A stretch of DNA of 64,000 nt, from contig NZ_JAFKCV010000010.1 in NCBI RefSeq assembly GCF_017254865.1, positions 1-64,000 on the forward strand. Reading direction: 5' to 3'. Below are positions 16,462-23,875 of the stretch, in pieces. The number at the start of each line of letters is the position of its first letter. Position 1 is the stretch's first letter. The stretch comes from Bowmanella dokdonensis. Its GTDB lineage: Bacteria > Pseudomonadota > Gammaproteobacteria > Enterobacterales > Alteromonadaceae. The translations under genes were made by a program, and so were the position numbers. The notes under the pieces were generated by a model. It saw only the letters and a program-made list of their open reading frames with translations, was not told where the DNA came from and ran no database searches.

Positions 16462-17504
16462 GACTTGCTGGCCTTGACCGCCAATCTGGGTTCACTGGTA
16501 AGGATCTGCATTATCGTCTGCCAGCCGAGAGTCTGGGCAAAGACTGCCAACACGGTGAGCAGAGGCACGCCGAGGATGGCGCCTACCGGTCCCCATAACC
16601 ATCCCCAGAAAATGACGGCCAGGAATACAATGATAGGGTTCATCTGCAAGCGGAAACCGTGCACCAGGGGATCGATGATAAAACCGTACAAGGACGACAG
16701 CAGTACAAAGCCCACAGGTACTGCGGCTATCAACAACAGAGTATCAAAATGGGTGGCAGACACCAGCACCAGCAGCAGGATAACCAGGCTCATGCCAAAG
16801 TAGGGGATCAGGCGCAATACCGTTACCAGCACTACCCAGACCCAGGGCAGGGGAAAATCCAGTAACCAGAGTATCAGGCTGGTTATTAAGCCCAATGACA
16901 GGTTTATCAGCATGACCGCGCCAAGATAATGTCCGGTTTCGGTACGAAGACGCTGAAATAACCGGATCATCTGCTTGCGTTGCCGGCCCTTCTTCAGCCG
17001 GATCAACTTTACCACCAGGGTGTCACCGCTGGTGAGCAAAAACAGGGTCAGAATCAGCACCAGAATGCTGTTTCCAACAGTGTTCTGTAACAGGGTCATC
17101 AGTTCAGTGGGCCAGGTACGTTGCTCAACAACTATGGGTTGCTGTTGTTCTGGGACAATATCCTGCATGGCATCGGTCATTTTCTCCGATGTGTTTTCCA
17201 CCGATTCCTTAAGCTGTTTTACCGATGCGGATAGATCCTGCTCAAGGTGCATGATTTTTTCAATTTTCTGCGGGGCCGTCGTGACCCACTCCCCTATAGC
17301 AGGCATCATCAACCACAATGCGCCAATCAGCGCACCGAAGCTGATTATCAGCATAACCAGGCTGGCCAATACTTTGGGGATCCTGAGTGAAATAAGAGAT
17401 CTGACGGCTGGCGATAGCAACAGCGCAAGCAGACAGGCGACAGTGACGGGAAGCAGAAATCCCTTGGCCAGATAGAGCGTGGCCACCACCATAATAAGGG
17501 CCAA
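16458..17504 (-). CDS. AI-2E family transporter (PerM-like), possible 5' frameshift
   Basis: The gene encodes 348 aa from a TTG at 17504. It is a multi-pass permease of the AI-2E/PerM family: paired N-terminal helices, a soluble helical segment (about 85-130), then five more helices with the family-typical VNLSLGLITSLILWLLDFPL and PYFGMSLV regions. Members export signals or small solutes, and no substrate is implied here. The reading frame continues upstream as plausible coding sequence (VPRTLVWSQPL) without a start codon. An ATG with a ribosome site at 17569 would join it if the AAAA run at 17563-17560 had one more A, giving MSKKNIDSHQD. The true N-terminus is therefore uncertain. First gene of the operon with the C26 protein and YqaA. 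Confidence 0.85.
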   Translation of the reverse strand: MALIMVVATLYLAKGFLLPVTVACLLALLLSPAVRSLISLRIPKVLASLVMLIISFGALIGALWLMMPAIGEWVTTAPQKIEKIMHLEQDLSASVKQLKESVENTSEKMTDAMQDIVPEQQQPIVVEQRTWPTELMTLLQNTVGNSILVLILTLFLLTSGDTLVVKLIRLKKGRQRKQMIRLFQRLRTETGHYLGAVMLINLSLGLITSLILWLLDFPLPWVWVVLVTVLRLIPYFGMSLVILLLVLVSATHFDTLLLIAAVPVGFVLLSSLYGFIIDPLVHGFRLQMNPIIVFLAVIFWGWLWGPVGAILGVPLLTVLAVFAQTLGWQTIMQILTSEPRLAVKASKS

Positions 17505-17709
17505 CAGGGGCTGACTCCAGACTAGCGTGCGCGGTACATCCTGATGTGAGTCGATATTCTTTTACTCATATATTCTTGTTCCAACAGGCTTTTATTATCA
17601 GAAAAGGACGGCAAAGTTTCCAGTTGCCGGGCGGTTTTATCCGCCGGGCTGGAATTTTTCCCGCCATGTCTTTACTCTGACGCGCCAATTTACAGCAGGG
17701 GTGTTTAAC

Positions 17710-18597
17710 ATGATCGGAGAAATCGCCGCGCTCAGCACGGCCTGTTGCTGGGCCTTGGCGGCCAGGTTGTTTCGTCGGCTGGGTGCCAGCTTTTCACCCC
17801 TGGCACTCAATTTCTGGAAGGGATTGGCGGCGATAGCTGTACTGCTGCCCTGGACATGGCTTATGCCGGCTTCATTCAGCCTGAGCCAGATGGACATTCT
17901 CTGGTTGTTGCTCAGCGGCGTTATCGGCATCGGCCTGGGCGATACGTTCTTCTTTCAGGCCCTGAACAAAATAGGTGACAGCCAGACAATTCTCGTTGCC
18001 GAGACCCTGGCCCCCCTCTTTACCGCCTTGCAGGCGATGGCCTGGATTGCCGAATGGCTGACCTGGCAACAGTGGCTGGGGATAGCCATAGTGATCATGT
18101 CGGTTGATATGATCATCAGGCTACATAAACGTAGTCAACTGCAAAACTTTGAAATGTCAGGTTTTGTATGTGCGGGCCTGGCCGCGTTGTGCCAGGCCGT
18201 TGGCGCCGTGATCAGCCGGGACATCCTGACCACCACCAGCATTGACCCGGCCAATGCCAGCCAAATCAGGTTGCTGGGCGGAATGGCCATTATCATTCTG
18301 CTGATGCTGATTGGCCGACGTCGCTGGTTGCCTGTTACCCATAATGCCCGACGAACCTGGCGGCTGTTTATTCTGGCCAGCCTGGTAGGCACCTTTGCCG
18401 CCCTGTATCTTCAGATGCTGGCCTTTTCCCATACCAAGGCGGCCATCGTGCAGACCCTGTTTGCCACCAGCGTGATTTTGTCGCTGGGATTGGCCTGGCT
18501 ACTGGGGGAAAGAGTCAGTCGCCAGTCCCTTGGCTGGTCGCTGATGGCTCTTCTGGGGGTGGCGATCCTGATTGGCGCCGAACATTTTCCTCTCTGA
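17710..18597 (+). CDS. EamA/DMT-superfamily permease
   Basis: The gene encodes 295 aa with ten predicted membrane helices in two EamA repeats (about 2-135 and 150-290). The first repeat ends GDTFFFQALNKIGDSQTILVAETLAPLFTAL and the second carries HTKAAIVQTLFATSVILSLGLAWLLGE. It is an inner-membrane exporter/importer of metabolites in the drug/metabolite superfamily, with unpredictable substrate. ATG 17710 is preferred over GTG 17701 because AGGGG is well placed before it. It is a monocistronic unit upstream of the ribosomal protein operon. Confidence 0.85.
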   Translation: MIGEIAALSTACCWALAARLFRRLGASFSPLALNFWKGLAAIAVLLPWTWLMPASFSLSQMDILWLLLSGVIGIGLGDTFFFQALNKIGDSQTILVAETLAPLFTALQAMAWIAEWLTWQQWLGIAIVIMSVDMIIRLHKRSQLQNFEMSGFVCAGLAALCQAVGAVISRDILTTTSIDPANASQIRLLGGMAIIILLMLIGRRRWLPVTHNARRTWRLFILASLVGTFAALYLQMLAFSHTKAAIVQTLFATSVILSLGLAWLLGERVSRQSLGWSLMALLGVAILIGAEHFPL

Positions 18598-18637
18598 TCT
18601 GTTTGATCTTGCCCGGTGTGGCCCGGAAGGCCAATTA

Positions 18638-18666
18638 TTGCTTGTGCAGTGCGGCGCCTTTATATA
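18638..18666 (+). promoter_or_regulatory. sigma-70 promoter of rpsF-rpsR-rplI
   Basis: TTGCTT (18638-18643) and TATATA (18661-18666) are separated by 17 bp, followed by a GC-rich discriminator (GCGCGCCC) typical of growth-rate-regulated ribosomal promoters. The rpsF start is about 90 bp downstream. That leaves a leader long enough for the S6:S18 autoregulatory structure known in other bacteria, but I did not resolve it. Confidence 0.6.
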
Positions 18667-18759
18667 CAATGCGCGCCCTTAATCAGCCCTCACTATTTTA
18701 GTTCCTTGTCTCAAGCAGTCCGGCTGATCTGCAAGAGGCTACAACCGTAAGGAGCACCA

Positions 18760-19128
18760 ATGCGTCATTACGAAATCGTATTCATGGTTCACCCGGACCA
18801 GAGCGAACAGGTTCCTGGTATGATCGAACGTTATACCGGAATCATCAAGAACGACGGTGGACAAATTCATCGTCTGGAAGACTGGGGCCGTCGTCAACTG
18901 GCTTACCCTATCGAAAAACTGCACAAAGCACATTATGTGCTGATCAATGCTGAAGCCACTGCCAATGCCATTGAAGAACTGGAAACAGCTTTCCGTTTCA
19001 ATGACATCGTCTTGCGCAACCTGATCATGCGTACCAAGTCCGCTGTGACCGAGCCCTCTCCGATGGCCAAGGAAGAGCGCCGCGAGAAGCGTGAAGACAG
19101 AGCAACTGCTGAAGCAGACGCGGAATAA
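18760..19128 (+). CDS. rpsF: 30S ribosomal protein S6
   Basis: The gene encodes 122 aa. S6 binds 16S rRNA together with S18 on the platform of the 30S subunit. [19 protein letters not shown] and the [22 protein letters not shown] segment are diagnostic. The acidic/basic C-terminal tail ([19 protein letters not shown]) resembles the tail that is glutamylated by RimK in E. coli, but the terminal residues are not EE, so modification is uncertain. A strong ribosome site (TAAGGAGCACCA) is present. It is followed after 20 bp by rpsR, with no priB between them. Confidence 0.97.
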   Translation: MRHYEIVFMVHPDQSEQVPGMIERYTGIIKNDGGQIHRLEDWGRRQLAYPIEKLHKAHYVLINAEATANAIEELETAFRFNDIVLRNLIMRTKSAVTEPSPMAKEERREKREDRATAEADAE

Positions 19129-19148
19129 CAGAATAGGAGACTAGTAAA

Positions 19149-19376
19149 ATGGCTCGTTTTTTCAGACGTCGTAAATACTGCCGTTTCTCGGCAGAAGGCA
19201 TCCAGCAGATCGATTATAAAGATACCGGCCTGCTGAAAAACTACATCACCGAAAGCGGTAAGATCGTACCCAGTCGTATCACCGGCACCGGTGCCAAGTA
19301 TCAGCGTCAGTTGTCAACTGCCATCAAGCGTGCCCGCTTCCTGGCTTTGTTGCCTTACACTGATTCTCACAAATAA
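19149..19376 (+). CDS. rpsR: 30S ribosomal protein S18
   Basis: The gene encodes 75 aa, the usual length. It starts [17 protein letters not shown] and contains the conserved [19 protein letters not shown] and [15 protein letters not shown] segments. S18 pairs with S6 on the 30S platform. It sits between rpsF and rplI in one operon. Confidence 0.98.
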   Translation: MARFFRRRKYCRFSAEGIQQIDYKDTGLLKNYITESGKIVPSRITGTGAKYQRQLSTAIKRARFLALLPYTDSHK

Positions 19377-19404
19377 TCGTTGGCGTAACTAAGAGGTAGC
19401 AAAG

Positions 19405-19857
19405 ATGGAAATCATTCTACTAGACAAAATCGCCAACCTGGGCGGTTTGGGTGACCAGGTCACCGTTAAATCAGGTTTTGCCCGTAACTTCCTGTTTCCT
19501 CAAGGCAAGGCTGTGCCTGCCACCAAGGACAACGTAGAGAAGTTTGAACAGCGCCGCGCCGAGCTGGAAGCCAAGATTGCCGAGCAACTGGCTGCTGCCG
19601 AAGCCCGCGCTGCCAAAGTGGCCGAGCTGGGCGAAGTGACTATCGCTGCCCCTGCAGGTGACGAAGGCAAGCTGTTCGGCTCCGTTGGCACCAAGGACAT
19701 CGCCGATGCCCTGACAGCTGCCGGTGTTGAAGTGGCTAAAGCCGAAGTCAAACTGCCACACGGCACATTGCGTGAAACCGGTGAGTTTGAAGTGGATCTG
19801 CAGCTGCATTCAGAAGTGCATGCCACTGTCACAGTAAAAATTATTGCCGAAGCCTAA
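19405..19857 (+). CDS. rplI: 50S ribosomal protein L9
   Basis: The gene encodes 150 aa. It is an elongated two-domain protein: an N-terminal 23S rRNA-binding domain ([32 protein letters not shown]), a long central helix (about 45-75), and a C-terminal domain ([30 protein letters not shown]). Last gene of the operon; a strong terminator follows 15 bp later. Confidence 0.98.
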   Translation: MEIILLDKIANLGGLGDQVTVKSGFARNFLFPQGKAVPATKDNVEKFEQRRAELEAKIAEQLAAAEARAAKVAELGEVTIAAPAGDEGKLFGSVGTKDIADALTAAGVEVAKAEVKLPHGTLRETGEFEVDLQLHSEVHATVTVKIIAEA

Positions 19858-19871
19858 GCTTCACAATGAAC

Positions 19872-19899
19872 AAAAAAACCGCCGTCTGGCGGTTTTTTT
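19872..19899. terminator. bidirectional terminator after rplI
   Basis: An A-tract runs into ACCGCC (19878-19883), a GTCT loop, GGCGGT (19888-19893), and a T-tract through 19899. The symmetry allows it to work for rplI on the plus strand and to insulate the convergent glgC. Confidence 0.9.
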
Positions 19900-19928
19900 A
19901 TGACTGAACTGCTCTGCGCCATCCTGCG

Positions 19929-19965
19929 GGACATCCCAAAACGCCCCTGGCGTTTTGGGATGTCC
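19929..19965. repeat. perfect 17-bp inverted repeat, 3-nt loop
   Basis: GGACATCCCAAAACGCC (19929-19945) is exactly complementary to GGCGTTTTGGGATGTCC (19949-19965) with loop CCT. It lies between the rplI terminator and the glgC stop, in a short segment that otherwise contains no gene. There is no T-tract, so it is not a standard intrinsic terminator. It may be a REP-like repeat or an mRNA 3'-end stabiliser for glgC. Confidence 0.7.
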
Positions 19966-20026
19966 ATGGAAGAGCGGCATGCAAGCGTAGCAGGGAATTT
20001 TCGCTGGCGATGCGCTTGTGCATTGA

Positions 20027-21298
20027 TCAGATCGAACACTTCATCTGCTGGTCGAGCATACTGGCGTTGACCAGGGTCACCCCCTTGCTGCTCACCCGGA
20101 AGCCGCGGGCCAGATCCTCTTCCTTGTTAATGCCTATCTGAGTGCCATCCGGAATGATCACGCCGCGGTCAATAATGGCCTTGCGGATATGGCAGCGGCG
20201 ACCAATCTCTACCGCAGGCAGGATGACCGAATCTTCCACCAGGCTATATTCATTGACTGTCACCTCAGAGAACAGCAGCGAGCTGTTCAACCTGGCGCCT
20301 GAGATCACACAACCGCCCGAGACCATCGAATTGGTGGCCATGCCGATCCGTTCGCCGTCGTTGAGCACAAACTTGGCCGGTGGTTGTTGTACCTGATAGG
20401 TCATGATGGGCCACTTGTCGTCATACAGGTTCAACTCGGGCACCACAGAGATAAGCTCCATATTGGCTTCCCAGAACGCGTCCAGGGTCCCCACGTCCCG
20501 CCAGTAGGCTCGACCACCCGTATCCTGGTCACGGAAGGGGAAAGCATACACTTTGCAGCTTTCAATCAGGGAGGGAATGATATTCTTGCCGAAATCATGT
20601 TCTGAGCTTTCATTCTCGGCATCCTTTACCAGTTGTTCAAACAGAAATTCGGTATTGAATACATAGTTGCCCATTGAAGCCAGAGTCTGGGCCGGATCCT
20701 TGGGTAAGGGAGTGGGATTGGCGGGCTTTTCATCGAATTTACGGATGCGGAATTGCTCGTCTACCGTCATCACCCCATAAGCGCCTGCGGCTTCCTCTAT
20801 AGGGACTTCGATACAGGACACCGTCATATCCGCGCCGGATTCCACGTGATAGGCCAGCATTTCCCCATAGTCCATCTTGTAGATATGATCCCCAGACAAT
20901 ACCAGTACATACTTCGGGGCGACTGAGCGAATGATATCAATATTCTGGAAAATGGCATCGGCGGTGCCCTTATACCAGGCATCGGAGGTCCGCTGGGAAG
21001 CGGGTAAGATATCGACGAATTCGCCCATGTTGACGTTCAGGTGCGACCACCCCCGGACCAAATGCTGGATGAGGGAGTGGGCTTTGTACTGAGTGGCCAC
21101 CCCGATTTTCTTGATACCGGAGTTGATACAGTTGGAAAGAGGGAAATCTATGATACGGAACTTGCCACCAAAGTAGACTGAGGGCTTGGCCCGCCATTCC
21201 GTCAGCTCGTAGAGGCGGGATCCCTTACCACCGGCCAGAATCAAGGCATAGGTGTCGCGGGTCATTCGGCTGATAAAGCGTTGGTTCTTATCCAACAT
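20027..21298 (-). CDS. glgC: glucose-1-phosphate adenylyltransferase
   Basis: The gene encodes 423 aa from the ATG at 21298, chosen because GGGAGAACAGG precedes it and the protein length fits E. coli GlgC (431). It makes ADP-glucose from ATP and glucose-1-phosphate, the committed step of glycogen synthesis. Nucleotidyltransferase motifs: [19 protein letters not shown] (about 21-39), [18 protein letters not shown], and the C-terminal left-handed beta-helix (about 295 onward) typical of the allosterically regulated enzyme. No glgA, glgB or glgP lies nearby, so it stands alone and convergent to rplI. Confidence 0.95.
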   Translation of the reverse strand: MLDKNQRFISRMTRDTYALILAGGKGSRLYELTEWRAKPSVYFGGKFRIIDFPLSNCINSGIKKIGVATQYKAHSLIQHLVRGWSHLNVNMGEFVDILPASQRTSDAWYKGTADAIFQNIDIIRSVAPKYVLVLSGDHIYKMDYGEMLAYHVESGADMTVSCIEVPIEEAAGAYGVMTVDEQFRIRKFDEKPANPTPLPKDPAQTLASMGNYVFNTEFLFEQLVKDAENESSEHDFGKNIIPSLIESCKVYAFPFRDQDTGGRAYWRDVGTLDAFWEANMELISVVPELNLYDDKWPIMTYQVQQPPAKFVLNDGERIGMATNSMVSGGCVISGARLNSSLLFSEVTVNEYSLVEDSVILPAVEIGRRCHIRKAIIDRGVIIPDGTQIGINKEEDLARGFRVSSKGVTLVNASMLDQQMKCSI

Positions 21299-21455
21299 CC
21301 TGTTCTCCCTGTTTGTACGGATAGTGTAGTGGCCGGCTCCAGAGATACAGCATACTGCAACCCGTTTAAAAATATAGCGTTCCTGCAAGCTGCATTACAG
21401 CCCCTGCGGATAATTAAGCCAAGACTTTTGTTGGCGGAGAATGTCCATAATACGG

Positions 21456-21471
21456 TGGTACAGCTCTTGCA
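21456..21471 (+). promoter_or_regulatory. sigma-54 type promoter upstream of the FlgO-like genes
   Basis: TGGTAC-AGCTC-TTGCA fits the -24/-12 consensus TGGCAC-N5-TTGCW, with the invariant GG (21457-21458) and GC (21469-21470) separated by exactly 10 bp. It reads toward the lipoprotein gene at 21583 and would start transcription about 12 nt after the GC. In Vibrio, flgOP-type genes are under sigma-54/FlrC control, which fits. No enhancer site was identified. Confidence 0.6.
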
Positions 21472-21582
21472 TTAATCTTTCGGAAAACAACCTGACTTAA
21501 CTGACCATCTGACAGGATGTGACTGGTTTGAAACTATCAGCTGATGAATTCAGACCCTATTTGCTATCTGCAGGAAATGCCC

Positions 21583-22170
21583 ATGAAACCTTATTTACTT
21601 GTTGTCATCTGTTCCCTGCTGGCCTCCTGTGCGGCCGAACCTCCTTCTCCCCCAATGGAAAATCTGGGCAATGTGGAAGTGCATACCTATGATCTGGCCG
21701 AAGAGTTGTTCGGCATGCTGGATGCCAGATACCCGCAGACCCGGCAATTCCGCTATGCGGTGACCACCTTCGTGCCGGTGGCCAGCCTCAAATATGCGGT
21801 GGGCAGGCAGCATCCACTGATGCTGCTGGGTCATCAACTGGAGCAGGGGATGATGACTGAAGCAAGCCGGCGTGGATATATCACTCAAGACTTCAAGATT
21901 TCGAACGATATCCTAGTTGAAGAGCAGGCTGACAGAGTCCTGAGCCGGGATGTCAAACAACTCAGCGGCGCACAAGCGGTGGACTTCTATATCACCGGCA
22001 CCCTGACCGAGCAGCAAAACGGTGCAGTGGTCAACGCCAGAATCGTCCACGCCCAGTCCCGGACGGTGGTCGCCTCTGCGACTCGATTCTTCCCGGACGA
22101 CCTGTTCTGGCGTGATGAGCAGGTAACCCTAAGAGACGGCATGATTTACCGCCATGGTACGATGGAGTAG
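21583..22170 (+). CDS. FlgO-family outer-membrane lipoprotein 1
   Basis: The gene encodes 195 aa from the ATG at 21583 (AGGAAATGCCC ribosome site). A lipobox LLASC places the acylated Cys at residue 16. The FlgO domain follows: a central beta/alpha core with VTTFVPVAS, HPLMLLGHQLEQGMMTEASRRG and DFYITGTLTEQQNGAVVNARIV. FlgO proteins stabilise the flagellar outer-membrane ring in Vibrio. This gene is not in a flagellar cluster, so an envelope role apart from the flagellum is possible. First of three paralogues transcribed together from a sigma-54-like promoter; the spacing to the next gene is 6 nt. Confidence 0.85.
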   Translation: MKPYLLVVICSLLASCAAEPPSPPMENLGNVEVHTYDLAEELFGMLDARYPQTRQFRYAVTTFVPVASLKYAVGRQHPLMLLGHQLEQGMMTEASRRGYITQDFKISNDILVEEQADRVLSRDVKQLSGAQAVDFYITGTLTEQQNGAVVNARIVHAQSRTVVASATRFFPDDLFWRDEQVTLRDGMIYRHGTME

Positions 22171-22176
22171 CCAAAC

Positions 22177-22932
22177 ATGAACAAGACATTGATCCTCCCC
22201 CTTTTGCTGTCAGGCCTGGTTGGCTGTACAAGCTTCGGGCAACAGGCTGTCAGCAAACAACCGGTGACCGCACCGGACTCGCAGCAGGTGAATATCCGCC
22301 AGTATCAGGGACCCAGTCAACAGATGTCAGAGGATCAGGCCAGTCAGTTCTATAAGGCCAGCCATCCCTCCATGGATTCGTTTGGCGCCACGGGAGGTGC
22401 AGCCCAGGCCTGGTCACACAGCAATCCCAACAGTTTGTACCGGGGACGCGAGCTGACCAAGCATATCGGTGTTTATGTGCAGAATCTGACCCAGGATTTG
22501 ATTTCCAATATGGAGTACCTGTCTGACAAGACACCTGTCGGTATTACTCATTTCGCCTTGCTTGACTCGGACTTGCAGCAAACCAATCTGTTGGGTTTCC
22601 AACTGGCCGAATCCTTCATGCACGAGTTACACAAATTTCGTATACCGGTCATCGACTATAAATCCACCGAGTATATCCGTGTCACGCAGGACGGGGATTT
22701 TCTGCTGACCCGTGACTATCTGGAATTGAAAGATCGCGCACCTGTAAAGTATGTGCTGACGGGTACTTTGGTCAAACACCAGGGTGGCTACCTGGTCAAT
22801 GCCAGGGTGCTGGGTATCGAGTCAAAGGCGGTGGTGGCCACTGCCCAGACCCTGATTCCATTTTATGTGGCGGAGGCCCTGTTGCCTTCGGCGCGGGATG
22901 AAGTGGACGGCGTCAAACTGAAGCAGGGGTAG
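22177..22932 (+). CDS. FlgO-family outer-membrane lipoprotein 2
   Basis: The gene encodes 251 aa. The lipobox LVGC puts the lipidated Cys at residue 17. A Gln/Ser-rich linker of about 60 residues precedes the FlgO domain (about 100-240), with GITHFALLDSDLQQTNLLGFQLAESF, FLLTRDYLELKDRAPVKYVLTGTL and YLVNARVLGIESKAVVATAQ. The LLGFQLAE and SRD/TRD-...-GTL pattern is shared with both neighbours, so the three genes arose by duplication. The next gene begins 3 bases after its stop codon. Confidence 0.85.
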   Translation: MNKTLILPLLLSGLVGCTSFGQQAVSKQPVTAPDSQQVNIRQYQGPSQQMSEDQASQFYKASHPSMDSFGATGGAAQAWSHSNPNSLYRGRELTKHIGVYVQNLTQDLISNMEYLSDKTPVGITHFALLDSDLQQTNLLGFQLAESFMHELHKFRIPVIDYKSTEYIRVTQDGDFLLTRDYLELKDRAPVKYVLTGTLVKHQGGYLVNARVLGIESKAVVATAQTLIPFYVAEALLPSARDEVDGVKLKQG

Positions 22933-22934
22933 CC

Positions 22935-23645
22935 ATGAACAGGTTCAAGCTACTGGTTGTTGCTGCGGTGTTGGTGCAAGGCTGCTCAATGCATTTCGAT
23001 CCTTTTTTGCACAGTGCTGAAAATACAGACGCCGAACCGGAACCGGTCAGTCCGCCGGCCAACGGCCTTTGGTATCAGCAGGCGCCCAGTGAAGTGCAAC
23101 CTCCCAGCGCAGCACCGGACCAGAGGCTGCAACAATCCCCCCTGATGGTCTTCCGCTCTCTAGGAAACAGCTATCAGGCCAGTTATATTCATAAAAGCCT
23201 GGATGACTATGCCGAACAAATGGCCATGCAACTGGTTGGCAATATGCAGGGCCCCGCCCAGACAAGACGCATGGCCGTGGCCTCTTTTGTGGAACTGGAC
23301 GCAAATCTGAAACAGACCTCGGTATTGGGTAATCAACTGGCCGAGAAGCTGATGGCGCAGATGCAGGGTTTTGGCCTGCCGGTGGTGGATTTTAAGGCTA
23401 TGGAGCAAATCCAGATTGGTGCCCAGGGTGATCTGCTGTTCAGCCGTGACGTGAGCGAACTGGCCCGGCAACAGGACATTGATCTGGTTCTGTCCGGCAC
23501 TTTGGTCCGCAATGCCAGAGGCGTGCAAATTCATGCCAGAATCCTGTCCATGCAGGACAGACAACTGGTGGCCAGCGCCAACGGCTTTATTCCTGCAGTT
23601 GTTGTCGACTCGCTTTATAGTCCGCCTTATGTTCTTAGTGAATAA
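22935..23645 (+). CDS. FlgO-family outer-membrane lipoprotein 3
   Basis: The gene encodes 236 aa with lipobox VQGC (Cys 17). A Pro-rich linker (about 30-65) precedes the FlgO domain: MAVASFVELDANLKQTSVLG, NQLAEKLMAQMQGFGLPVVDF, DLLFSRDVSELARQQDIDLVLSGTLVRN. It is more similar to paralogue 2 than to paralogue 1. A palindromic mobile-type repeat begins 8 nt after its stop and would form a long hairpin at the 3' end of the transcript. Confidence 0.85.
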   Translation: MNRFKLLVVAAVLVQGCSMHFDPFLHSAENTDAEPEPVSPPANGLWYQQAPSEVQPPSAAPDQRLQQSPLMVFRSLGNSYQASYIHKSLDDYAEQMAMQLVGNMQGPAQTRRMAVASFVELDANLKQTSVLGNQLAEKLMAQMQGFGLPVVDFKAMEQIQIGAQGDLLFSRDVSELARQQDIDLVLSGTLVRNARGVQIHARILSMQDRQLVASANGFIPAVVVDSLYSPPYVLSE

Positions 23646-23652
23646 GGGGTTT

Positions 23653-23875
23653 ATACCAATCGGATTAATCTTTAGTGCACTTTGGCTTCGCCCGCACAGA
23701 GCGCCATGGATGGCGTTAAGTAGAACAACGCAGGAGCAGTTGTCGAGAGCGTCCAGAAAGCATTATCTCTGCGTTCCAGCCTCTCGACATAGAGCCACTA
23801 TGCCTTCGAGGCTGCGCCTTGATCTAATCCTTTCTGGTCGGCTCTGAATGCACTAAAGATTAATCCGGTTGGTAT
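23653..23875. mobile_element. 223-bp MITE-like palindromic element
   Basis: Terminal inverted repeats of 27 bp, 23653-23679 and 23849-23875, match at 26 of 27 positions (ATACCAATCGGATTAATC... outermost). Nested arms follow inside: CCAGAAAG (23753-23760) with CTTTCTGG (23830-23837), plus the palindrome CGCCAT-GG-ATGGCG and the GC-AGGA-GC hairpin also found at 364-438. There is no ORF. It fills the gap between FlgO paralogue 3 and mnmC, and its last base is the first base of the mnmC stop triplet on the plus strand. Transcribed, it would fold into one long hairpin and could end both converging transcripts. Confidence 0.8.
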
